Shown here: piece by piece, positions 8,154 through 15,553 of the stretch | Numbering within the stretch: position 1 is the first letter of the stretch | Layout of the letters: every line of letters begins with the position of its first letter | NCBI GenBank assembly: GCA_001769855.1 | Contig: MEPP01000023.1 | Span: forward strand, 11,978-75,977 | Length of the DNA: 64,000 nucleotides | Direction: 5' to 3' | From: Bdellovibrionales bacterium GWA2_49_15 | GTDB taxonomy: Bacteria > Bdellovibrionota > Bacteriovoracia > Bacteriovoracales > Bacteriovoracaceae | The notes under the pieces: model-generated | The model's database searches: none | The model's input: the letters and a program-made list of their open reading frames with translations, nothing else | What the model was told of the DNA's origin: nothing | Made by a program: the position numbers and the translations under genes

Positions 8154-9232
8154 AATGCCTCAAGGGCCATATTGTGACGCCGAAAGGAACTGTTGAAGGT
8201 GAGATTTATTTTGAGCAAAAGATAACAAAAATCGAAAAGCGGAAAGTCCGAACTAAAAATATGATCTTGCCGGGATTTATTGATCTTCATCTCCATGGTG
8301 GTGGGGGGCGTGATCTCATGGAAGCTGGTGATGCCGCCGGGACTATCTCTAGGATTCATGCAAAAAATGGCACAACCTCGTATCTCCCCACCGTGTCTAC
8401 GGCTTCAGAAGACGATCTCCTGCAGGCCATAATGGGCATCAGGCAAAGTGGTGAGCAGAGAAAGGCCGGCGAGGCATGCATTTTGGGTGTACATCTTGAG
8501 GGGCCCTATATAAATGATGAAAAGCTGGGCGCGCAGCCAAAGGAGACAAGAGAATTCAACCTAAGTGAGATTCAAAAGCTCAACGATGTTTATCCCTTAA
8601 AAATTATTACGCTGGCACCGGAGTTATTAAGTGATCTGGAAATGATCACACAACTTGGAGAGGCCGGCATCGTCGTGCAGCTTGGACATACGAACGCCAG
8701 CTATGAGCAGGCACGGGAGGCACTCCACGCAGGCGCTAAAAGTTTCACCCATCTTTATAACGCCATGTCTGGGCTTCACCATCGAAATCCTGGTGCCGTC
8801 GGGGCGGCCTTGGCCAATGCCCAGTTCGCTGAGCTGATTTTAGATTTTGTTCATGTTCATCCAGGAGCGTGCTTGACTGCCTTGCGGGCCGTTCCCAAAC
8901 TTTATTTTGTAACGGACGCCACCGCGGCTTCGGGAATGGCCGATGGTGCTTATAAGTTGGGAACGCAAATTGTGCATAAATGCCAAGGCGGAGTGCGCCT
9001 GTCGGACGGGACTTTGGCCGGAAGTTGCCTGACCATGCAGCAAGTTTTTAAAAATGCGCTTGGCTTGGGGCTAGCGGTCGAAGAGGTCAGTCGGCGTTGC
9101 TCCCTTTATCCTGCCGAGCTGATTGGTGTTAAGGATCGGGGCAGACTTGCTCTTCGCTCATATGCGGATATCGTTGTCATGGATGAGGAATGCAACATCA
9201 CTGATGTTTACCTTGAAGGAAAGAAGATTTGA
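8150..9232 (+). CDS. nagA: N-acetylglucosamine-6-phosphate deacetylase
   Basis: An amidohydrolase-fold enzyme of 360 residues that removes acetate from GlcNAc-6-phosphate. Motifs in order: GFIDLHLHGGGGRDLMEA (metal/entry region, about 43-60), HLEGPYINDEKLGAQ (metal-binding Glu, about 118-132), LGHTNA (His), THLYNAMSGLHHRNPG (substrate loop, His), VTDATAASGMADG (catalytic Asp) and DGTLAGSCLTM. The ribosome site AAAGGA lies 7 bases before the ATG. It overlaps both neighbours by 4 bases, so it is translated from one message with the kinase and the deaminase. Confidence 0.95.
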   Translation: MKCLKGHIVTPKGTVEGEIYFEQKITKIEKRKVRTKNMILPGFIDLHLHGGGGRDLMEAGDAAGTISRIHAKNGTTSYLPTVSTASEDDLLQAIMGIRQSGEQRKAGEACILGVHLEGPYINDEKLGAQPKETREFNLSEIQKLNDVYPLKIITLAPELLSDLEMITQLGEAGIVVQLGHTNASYEQAREALHAGAKSFTHLYNAMSGLHHRNPGAVGAALANAQFAELILDFVHVHPGACLTALRAVPKLYFVTDATAASGMADGAYKLGTQIVHKCQGGVRLSDGTLAGSCLTMQQVFKNALGLGLAVEEVSRRCSLYPAELIGVKDRGRLALRSYADIVVMDEECNITDVYLEGKKI

Positions 9233-10251
9233 AATCGTATATGTATAAAGAGGCCATGGAAGCTCCCGAGGTCGTGGCCCGTCAGATTGAAAATAATCGC
9301 GCGATCATGCAAACTCTCGGACGTGAGTTTCAGGCCAATGACCCCTATTCCCTGGTCACGGTGGCGCGGGGAAGCTCTGATCATGCCGCCCAGTATTTAA
9401 ATTATCTGGCAGGCCTGCTTCTGGGAAAATTGAGCACCTCACTATCATTGTCGTTGATTACCATTTATCAGAAGGCCATCAATGTCGAGCGATCCTTGGC
9501 GGTGGCCATTTCCCAGTCGGGAGAAAGTCCTGATTTGATCGAACCCATGAAGTCTTTTAAGGAAAAAGCACACTCAAGCGTGGCCCTCGTCAATGCTGTT
9601 GATTCTCCCTTAGCGCGGGTGGTGAAGTGGGTGGTGCCTCTCCAGGCGGGAGAAGAAAAATCAGTCGCGGCCACCAAGAGTTTTATTGCTTCGCTCACGG
9701 CGTCTGCTTCGTTGATTGCCTCGATGGGAAAACTGCGTGAATTGCAAAACGGACTTCTTGAATTGCCGGAAAATATGAAAAAGGCCCAAGATTTGGACTG
9801 GTCAAAAGCTATTTCGAAATTTTCTAAGGCCAAGCGTATTATGGTGGTAGGAAGAGGCTTGGGTCTACCGCTGGCCCTGGAGGCCGCACTTAAATTTAAA
9901 GAAACCTGTTCCATTCAGGCGGAAGCCTTTTCTTCCGCGGAGATAAAGCACGGGCCTCAGACTTTAATCCAGAAAGGTTATCCGCTTTTGATATTTGCCA
10001 ATCGTGGGCCGGGGCTTGCTGACCTGTTGGTCTTTGCCAAGGAGATGCGGGCCAGGAAGGCACAGGTGGTGCTGGTCGCTCCCAAAGAGGTGCGCGAGAA
10101 AGATCTGATTTTTCCCGAGACAGATCACCCCGAGCTTGATGTCATCTGTGCTATTCAGGCCTTTTATCTGATGGTGGAGGAGCTTTCGCAGGAGTTGGGA
10201 CACAATCCCGACCGGCCAAAAAATCTTTCGAAGGTGACGAGGACAAAATGA
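9229..10251 (+). CDS. SIS-domain glucosamine-6-phosphate deaminase (NagB-II / GlmS C-half type)
   Basis: A 340-residue protein with two SIS (sugar isomerase) domains and no glutaminase domain. ARGSSDHAAQYLNYL and SQSGESPDLIEPM mark SIS 1; GRGLGLPLALEAALKFKET and AEAFSSAEIKHGP mark SIS 2; the tail NPDRPKNLSKV matches the GlmS C-terminal end. After NagA it should convert glucosamine-6-phosphate to fructose-6-phosphate and ammonia, replacing classical NagB. The start is TTG at 9229, overlapping the nagA TGA, with AAGGA 8 bases upstream. An ATG at 9241 is possible but 20 bases from that site. Confidence 0.88.
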   Translation: MKSYMYKEAMEAPEVVARQIENNRAIMQTLGREFQANDPYSLVTVARGSSDHAAQYLNYLAGLLLGKLSTSLSLSLITIYQKAINVERSLAVAISQSGESPDLIEPMKSFKEKAHSSVALVNAVDSPLARVVKWVVPLQAGEEKSVAATKSFIASLTASASLIASMGKLRELQNGLLELPENMKKAQDLDWSKAISKFSKAKRIMVVGRGLGLPLALEAALKFKETCSIQAEAFSSAEIKHGPQTLIQKGYPLLIFANRGPGLADLLVFAKEMRARKAQVVLVAPKEVREKDLIFPETDHPELDVICAIQAFYLMVEELSQELGHNPDRPKNLSKVTRTK

Positions 10252-10793
10252 AATATTCTTCAAAGAGAATCACAGTGCGCCCTTATGTACGTAGAGATTA
10301 TGAATCTTGGCGGGAAGGCCATCTCGCCCGAGAGCCGAAGAAAAACAAATTTGATTCCCTCAAGCCCCCAGCAAAAAATCTAACTTTGAAAAAATTTACT
10401 GCCATGATTGGCAAGAACAAAAAAAGAGCAAAAAGAGACGAATGTTATGTCTATGGCATTTTTGATAAAAAAACCGGCAAACATCTTGGCAGCACCAGTT
10501 TATATATTTTGATACGGAAGGGGCTTCATTGGGCCAACCTTGGTTATGAGATTCATAATCAATATTGGAGGCAAGGTTTTGGCAAAGAGGCTGCGCTTTT
10601 AACATTAAAAATTGGTTTTCGAGACCTCGGGTTACACCGAATTGAGGCCGCCATGGAATTGGATCACAAAGGTTCCATTGGAGTGGCACGCTCACTCGGA
10701 ATGAGAAGGGAAGGCATCCGGCGAAAATTTTTCCCCAATCCTTCAGGATGGGAGGATTTGGTGGTGTTCGGGGCGGTTAAGGAAGATTTCTAG
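10248..10793 (+). CDS. GNAT acetyltransferase, RimJ/RimL-like
   Basis: A 181-residue GNAT-fold N-acetyltransferase. RITVRPYVRRDYESW opens the fold (beta-1/alpha-1), QGFGKEAALL is the acetyl-CoA pyrophosphate loop (near residue 106) and ARSLGMRREGIRR is the typical C-terminal block of the RimJ/SpeG group. The substrate is unknown: a protein N-terminus as in RimJ, or an amino sugar given its place as last gene of the nag operon. The ATGA overlap at 10248-10251 ties it to that operon. Confidence 0.8.
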   Translation: MKYSSKRITVRPYVRRDYESWREGHLAREPKKNKFDSLKPPAKNLTLKKFTAMIGKNKKRAKRDECYVYGIFDKKTGKHLGSTSLYILIRKGLHWANLGYEIHNQYWRQGFGKEAALLTLKIGFRDLGLHRIEAAMELDHKGSIGVARSLGMRREGIRRKFFPNPSGWEDLVVFGAVKEDF

Positions 10794-10917
10794 TTAGCTT
10801 AGCTTGCTTTTAATTGTGTAACTGAATATTTCTAAGCGGTTACAATATCGATTTTAATCCATGTCATGCATTTCACAATAGAGAAAGCTATATATATTTG
10901 AGCAAGGTATGAGCTAT

Positions 10918-11205
10918 ATGATAGAATTCGAATGGGATGAAAGAAAAAATGAGGAGAATAGAAAAAAGCATGGGGTATGGTTTGAAGAAGCCAAGCAGGC
11001 CTTCGACGATCCAAATGCGATAGTATTTTTTGATTATGAAAATTCTAGTCTGAAAGAAAGGCGATTCATTCTTTTGGGGGATTGTGGGAGAGAAAGAATA
11101 TTTGTGGTAGTTCACTGCGAACTTGAGAATACTGAGAAAATACGCATTATCTCGGCCCGTGAGGCAACAAAAAAGGAAATAAGAAAATATGAAGAAGGAA
11201 TATAA
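10918..11205 (+). CDS. brnT: BrnT-family toxin
   Basis: A small RelE-like ribonuclease toxin of the BrnT family (about 95 residues). It has the family pattern FEWDERKNEENRKKHGVWFEEA, then RFILLGD, then RIISAREATKKEIRKYEE at the C-terminus. BrnT cleaves RNA and arrests translation until bound by BrnA. I place the start at ATG 10918 because AAGG (10904-10907) is 10 bases upstream; an ATG at 10909 is too close to that site. It overlaps brnA by 17 bases. The pair is visibly more A+T-rich than the nag operon and rubrerythrin on either side, which suggests separate acquisition. Confidence 0.88.
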   Translation: MIEFEWDERKNEENRKKHGVWFEEAKQAFDDPNAIVFFDYENSSLKERRFILLGDCGRERIFVVVHCELENTEKIRIISAREATKKEIRKYEEGI

Positions 11206-11410
11206 TTTTTCAAAAATGAAAGGGGTTAAGAATCCTTACGCTTCTAAAAAAAAGGCCGTAGGTATCAACCTAAGCACTGAAGTTATAGAATATTTCAAGG
11301 GTCTGTCTAAAGAATCTGGGATTGCTTACCAAATTCTAATTGATCTTTATCTCAGGGACTGTGTGGAAACGAAAAAGAAAATAAGTATTAAGTGGGAGCA
11401 AACCACTTAA
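11189..11410 (+). CDS. brnA: BrnA-like antitoxin (ribbon-helix-helix)
   Basis: A 73-residue protein after brnT. The end KKKAVGINLSTEVIEYFKGLSKESGIAYQILIDLYLRDCV fits a ribbon-helix-helix DNA-binding fold as in BrnA/CopG antitoxins: a beta strand with V-I-L alternation, then two helices. It should bind and neutralise BrnT and repress the operon. BrnT comes first and BrnA second, the usual brnTA order. Its last 12 codons form one arm of a 22-bp perfect hairpin. Confidence 0.8.
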   Translation: MKKEYNFSKMKGVKNPYASKKKAVGINLSTEVIEYFKGLSKESGIAYQILIDLYLRDCVETKKKISIKWEQTT

Positions 11411-11424
11411 TACTTATTTTCTTT
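11374..11424. terminator. 22-bp perfect inverted repeat, bidirectional terminator overlapping the brnA 3' end
   Basis: Bases 11374-11395 are exactly complementary to 11403-11424 around a 7-base loop (11396-11402). The A-rich left arm and T-rich right arm give a terminator on either strand: for brnTA (stop 11408-11410, inside the right arm) and for the rubrerythrin gene ending at 11428. The stem is much longer than a normal intrinsic terminator. Confidence 0.85.
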
Positions 11425-11427
11425 GTG

Positions 11428-11925
11428 TTAAGAAATTTTTTGATATTTAGCGCCAGGGATTCCGCATACAGGACATTTTTCAGGTGGTTTTTTGAACTCA
11501 AGGTGACCGCAGGTCGGGCAGAGCCAGACTTCCTGTTCGATATCTTTGCCACTTTTCACAGCAGCGAGTGCAGCCTTATATAAATCGGCATGAACCTTCT
11601 CGACTTCCATGGCCCACTTAAACATTTTTTTTGCCTTGTGGCCTTCCTTCTCAGCCTGTTCGTACATGGGCGGATACATTTTTTCATGTTCGTAGGTCTC
11701 GCCTTCGACGGCGGCCTGCAAATTTTCGAGCGTTGATTTTACTCCGTCCATGGCAGCCAGGTGTCCATGAGCATGGATGGTTTCAGCTTCGGCAGCAGCT
11801 CTAAAGAGTGAGGCGACATTTTTGAAACCGTCTTTTTCCGCTTGTTTGGCGAAAGCTAAATATTTTCGGTTCGCCTGGCTCTCGCCGGCAAAGGCATTTT
11901 TAAGATTTTCTTGAGTTGTTGGCAT
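11428..11925 (-). CDS. rbr: Rubrerythrin (peroxide-reducing diiron/rubredoxin protein)
   Basis: A cytoplasmic non-haem iron peroxidase of 165 residues. The ferritin-like four-helix domain has GESQANRKYLAFAKQAE, AAAEAETIHAHGHL and EGETYEHEKMYPPM ending in MEVEKVHADLY, holding the Glu/His diiron ligands. The C-terminal rubredoxin-like domain has CPTCG and CPVCG cysteine pairs. It detoxifies hydrogen peroxide, usually in microaerobic or anaerobic cells. It lies 35 bases downstream of the adenylating-enzyme gene on the same strand and may be the last gene of that operon. Its ribosome site lies inside a hairpin (11929-11951). Confidence 0.96.
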   Translation of the reverse strand: MPTTQENLKNAFAGESQANRKYLAFAKQAEKDGFKNVASLFRAAAEAETIHAHGHLAAMDGVKSTLENLQAAVEGETYEHEKMYPPMYEQAEKEGHKAKKMFKWAMEVEKVHADLYKAALAAVKSGKDIEQEVWLCPTCGHLEFKKPPEKCPVCGIPGAKYQKIS

Positions 11926-11928
11926 ATT

Positions 11929-11951
11929 TTCCCTTTGGTAAATAAAGGGAA
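11929..11951 (-). promoter_or_regulatory. Hairpin covering the rubrerythrin ribosome binding site
   Basis: TTCCCTTT (11929-11936) and AAAGGGAA (11944-11951) form an 8-bp perfect stem with a 7-base loop. On the minus strand the 3' arm AAAGGG is the ribosome site, about 5 bases before the ATG at 11925. Stem formation would hide it, so translation may be controlled by this fold or by ribosomes arriving from the upstream gene. It could also serve as a weak processing or termination site. Confidence 0.45.
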
Positions 11952-11960
11952 TAATATGCG

Positions 11961-13214
11961 CTAGTTGAATCGGCGGTCAATTACAAAGCGCATTTTTCCC
12001 GTGCGAGGATTTTTCTCAAGTTCATTCATTGAGCTGAATTGCACCTGGATGGGTGCAACTAATTTTTTGAGAATTGAGTCTTTCAGCATTGGTCTGGCGT
12101 CTAACACATGGGCCACGACCTTCTTCGCCAAATCGGGCCCGGCAGAGGATGGCAATGCGATTTGTAGTGTCAACTTATCCAAGGCCTCGAGATCGCGCTC
12201 GATAATTGATTGAAAGGCCATGACCTGTTGACCCAGGCATTCAGCTAAGATTTGTCGCAGCTCCTCTGTGGTGATGGTCACGGGGCCAAGGCGGATTCCT
12301 TCCTCGGTACGCCCCTTGATAATGAAACGCTCTCCCGGCCGAGTCCAGACCGCCTCATCGCCAACGGGATAGCGAATGATTGGCATCAGAGAGCGAGTGA
12401 GGTTGGTGTAAATGAGTTTTCCCTGAACCCCGGATTTCGTGATGGGAAGACCGGTTTCGTTGTCGATAATTTCGACAATGGTTGAATCCTTAAAAACGCC
12501 ATGCTCTCCATGGGCCCCATTACAGATGGCAAAACCCAGATGCCCACCATCGACACTGGCATAGCCAATGGAAGAAATAATTTTAGCACTGGGAAAGGCG
12601 CGGGATAAAATAGCGCGCTGGTCGGGAAATAAACTTTCCCCGCCGTAGAAAATTTTTGTGATAAGTGATGCCACTGATGGCCTCGACTTGAGTTCTTGTG
12701 CCAGTTGAATCATTGTCGTCGGTACCCCGGCCAAGACATTGATGCCATGAGAGTGTATGGCATCAATGATCGATTCGAGTTTGGCGGTGCCTGACAAGGG
12801 ATAGTGAGTTAATTCGAGGGGCGATTGTTCCATGGACTTGGTAATAAAAAGAAATGAGGCATAAAGTTCGCCGGCATAAAAAAGATTGGCAACCTTGTCG
12901 CCGTTTTGAAATCCCGCATCGGTGAAACTTTCGCCGAAACAGCGGGTGAACGTTTCCCATTCTTCCTTCAAGAAAACTGAGAATTTTGGAAGGCCTGTGG
13001 TGCCACCACTTTTAAAAACCACACCACTTGAAATAGGGCCGGTTAGAAGATGATTGTCTTTCAATGTGTTGGCGTGCCAAAATTTTTCGGCCGAAACGAG
13101 GGGAAGATCCTGAAGAGCAAAATCACTTTGGGGGATTTTTGTGTAAAGATCGCGATAATAATCTGATTTATCGCGGGCGAGCTTGATAAGGTGTTGGATG
13201 GAATAAATGGTCAT
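11961..13214 (-). CDS. PaaK/LuxE-like adenylate-forming enzyme (stand-alone)
   Basis: A 417-residue ANL-type adenylating enzyme resembling phenylacetate-CoA ligase or LuxE. The phosphate-loop motif KSGGTTGLPKFSVF is near residue 68, FYGGES near 195, and IGYASVDGGHLG matches the Y(G/A)xxE/D adenine-binding motif; RTEEGIRLG and a small C-terminal lobe follow. It should activate a carboxylate with ATP for transfer to a thiol. Its tail (NELEKNPRTGKMRFVIDRR) closely matches the tail of the LuxC fusion protein, so the two are paralogues. The start is ATG 13214 with AGAGGA just upstream and an ATGA overlap with the LuxC fusion stop. The substrate is unknown. Confidence 0.75.
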   Translation of the reverse strand: MTIYSIQHLIKLARDKSDYYRDLYTKIPQSDFALQDLPLVSAEKFWHANTLKDNHLLTGPISSGVVFKSGGTTGLPKFSVFLKEEWETFTRCFGESFTDAGFQNGDKVANLFYAGELYASFLFITKSMEQSPLELTHYPLSGTAKLESIIDAIHSHGINVLAGVPTTMIQLAQELKSRPSVASLITKIFYGGESLFPDQRAILSRAFPSAKIISSIGYASVDGGHLGFAICNGAHGEHGVFKDSTIVEIIDNETGLPITKSGVQGKLIYTNLTRSLMPIIRYPVGDEAVWTRPGERFIIKGRTEEGIRLGPVTITTEELRQILAECLGQQVMAFQSIIERDLEALDKLTLQIALPSSAGPDLAKKVVAHVLDARPMLKDSILKKLVAPIQVQFSSMNELEKNPRTGKMRFVIDRRFN

Positions 13215-15553
13215 ATCTTCCTCTTGTCGATGACGTGCCTGAGCTTGCCGCTCCCCGGAGTGCGTTCTAGCTCCGTGAGCGTGCAAAATTCCACCGCTAA
13301 GAGAACACTTTTTTCCTCCACCACGATTTCAAAAAGGTCATGGTAATTTTTGACGAGAGCGCCTGCGATATTTTCCTTATTGAGATCAATGTCTTGCGTG
13401 GCAAGCCTGATGGTTAGCCGATCGTGATCGGCTTGGTGAGTTAGAGTGATCTGAAATTCGGAGCTGAAACCGCAATGATCCTCAAGGAGCTGCGCGAACT
13501 TTTGATAATTTAAAAAGCTGCCACCGGCCTTGAAAACATCGCCAATTCTACCTTTGAGATCAAAAAGGAGATCCGAAGAGCCGCATGGGCATTTTTTTTC
13601 AGAGAGAATACCAGTATCGCCAACGACGTAACGCTGGACCAGGGATGACTCGCGCATGGGGGTTGATACGACCAGGCGGCCGAGCTGTCCAGACCCTATC
13701 GGTCGATCCTCTTCGAGCTCTAATACCTCAACATGGTGGAGGCCACAATGCAGGTGATGAAGGGTGCCGCCCGTATATTTACACTGATAACCTAGTGGGC
13801 CGGCATCCACCGAACCATAGGATGCCGATTTTATGATTTCAATTGAAAACTCTTTTTGGATTTTCTCGCGAATCAGGGCGGGAAAATGTTCACCGCCGAA
13901 ATAGATTTTTTTGATGGGGCAGTTGTCCCTGAAGAGGTGACCAAATTGACTAAAGAGAGTAATAAGATAGCTCGGCATTCCCAAGACCACCGTGGGTCTG
14001 AGATTTTTAATTGTCTCGGCCACATATTGGAAATCTAAATGAGCGCTCATGGGCAATTGAGGGACACCGATTTTTTCCAGAATAGTGTAAAAACTTAAGA
14101 ATCCGCCATAGAGTCCGCCGCCGAAGAAAAGGTTCACGCACAAATCGTCTTTTGGATTGAGGCCCGCCGAAATTAAACCTTTGGCGGCGTAAGACATGAG
14201 TAAGTGATAGTCGCGATAGGTAAAACGCGAGAGCGCCGGGGTGCCTGATGAACCGCCACTTTTGAAGTAGAGATCAGTGTGTACGTTACGTTCATTGGCC
14301 TTTTGAAAGGCGGCCTTGTCCATCAAAGGCGCTTTAACCATGGGAGTGCTGAGAGAGTGGGAGGCGGGACAGGAAAGATCAGATTCCATGCTGACGCGTC
14401 TGAGGAAGCGCGCCAATCCATACTCGCCGTCATGGGGTTCGCCTACATGGCCTTCGGTCATTTTGCCCAGCGGGCGAATTCGCGTAACTCCTGCACAAAA
14501 AAGATTGCGGGCCGTGACCGAAAAAATTTCCGCGGACACGGCAAGACCGCAGGTTTGAAGATAAGGCCGATAAGGTCCCAAAACACTCCAGTCGCTGGGC
14601 CATGGTTTAATCCACAATGTCTTGTAGAGGGGCGAGGTTTCAAGCTTGGGAGAGTCTGTCACAAAGAGCCGCCAATTTTTTTGAGGCCCCTCGTAGAGTT
14701 TTGTTTTTTCCGAGCTGTCAGGCAGAAGGGATTCATAAAATTGCATGAGAGATTGAGTGGTAATTTCGGATTGCTCATCTAGGCCCGTCGCGCCTGCGTA
14801 ATCGACATCTTTCATGAGAGGAACAATCCTTTCCGCGAAAGCGCAAAGTTCTGCAAAAGTACCCGCCTCAACATAGGCGATCTGAGGGGAGCTGCAGGCC
14901 TGCTGATTGTTCAAGGTCATTTCGTGCACTAGATTCTGTAGCACCTGCAAATTATTGCCGGAAGCACGATCAATGACGGCGAAAGAGATCTTGTGACCCC
15001 AAGGAATAAAACGCACGCCTTGCGGGACCGTGGCACGAATGCTTTCCAGGGCCTGATCCCCACCCCACGCCGAAACTCCATCGGCCAGACCCATAACCTC
15101 TTGGATGGGAGCATTCAATGGCAAGATATAATCCGCCAAGCGGGGGGAAAATGATTTTAGCTGCATGATGAGATTGTAAGTCCATGCCTCTTCTTTTTTG
15201 GAAAGTTTAAGAATATTGATGTTGCCGGTAAGAAGCCCGTCGAGTAGGGCATAGAACGCCAGACCGGGAGAGTTGCCGGGAAGAATATGCACCAGGGTTC
15301 CAAGGGGCAACAGGCCTTCGTAGAGTCGGGATTCACCGGGCATGAGATTGAGTTCGCCCAATTCCAAAGTCCCAACTTCGCGCTCCAGCTTCTGGAGAAG
15401 GTGGGCGCGTTCCAGGTAGGTGAGCAAAAAATTATAATCATTCTCGGGAATATCGCCCGGTCTGTTATTGCACAAAAACGTTCTGAAGCTTTCCAAGATT
15501 GAAATGACTTCCAAGGCGCGGGGAAAATGAGTGAGGGCCTGGCGATTGATCAT
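13211..15553 (-). CDS. LuxC-type acyl-CoA reductase fused to a PaaK/LuxE-like adenylating domain
   Basis: A 780-residue two-domain protein. Residues 1 to about 390 match LuxC acyl-CoA reductase: PLGTLVHILPGNSPG (about 82-97, nucleotide-binding region) and NNQQACSSPQ with the catalytic Cys at 220. LuxC reduces a thioester-bound acyl group to an aldehyde with NADPH. From about 400 on there is an ANL-type adenylating domain with KSGGSSGTPALSRF (431-444), IYFGGEHFP and ASYGSVDAGPLGYQC, then a CPCG pair and a C-terminal lobe. Family LuxC proteins are about 480 residues and lack this second half. So activation and reduction may occur on one chain. It is coupled on both sides by 4-base overlaps. Confidence 0.82.
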   Translation of the reverse strand: MINRQALTHFPRALEVISILESFRTFLCNNRPGDIPENDYNFLLTYLERAHLLQKLEREVGTLELGELNLMPGESRLYEGLLPLGTLVHILPGNSPGLAFYALLDGLLTGNINILKLSKKEEAWTYNLIMQLKSFSPRLADYILPLNAPIQEVMGLADGVSAWGGDQALESIRATVPQGVRFIPWGHKISFAVIDRASGNNLQVLQNLVHEMTLNNQQACSSPQIAYVEAGTFAELCAFAERIVPLMKDVDYAGATGLDEQSEITTQSLMQFYESLLPDSSEKTKLYEGPQKNWRLFVTDSPKLETSPLYKTLWIKPWPSDWSVLGPYRPYLQTCGLAVSAEIFSVTARNLFCAGVTRIRPLGKMTEGHVGEPHDGEYGLARFLRRVSMESDLSCPASHSLSTPMVKAPLMDKAAFQKANERNVHTDLYFKSGGSSGTPALSRFTYRDYHLLMSYAAKGLISAGLNPKDDLCVNLFFGGGLYGGFLSFYTILEKIGVPQLPMSAHLDFQYVAETIKNLRPTVVLGMPSYLITLFSQFGHLFRDNCPIKKIYFGGEHFPALIREKIQKEFSIEIIKSASYGSVDAGPLGYQCKYTGGTLHHLHCGLHHVEVLELEEDRPIGSGQLGRLVVSTPMRESSLVQRYVVGDTGILSEKKCPCGSSDLLFDLKGRIGDVFKAGGSFLNYQKFAQLLEDHCGFSSEFQITLTHQADHDRLTIRLATQDIDLNKENIAGALVKNYHDLFEIVVEEKSVLLAVEFCTLTELERTPGSGKLRHVIDKRKI

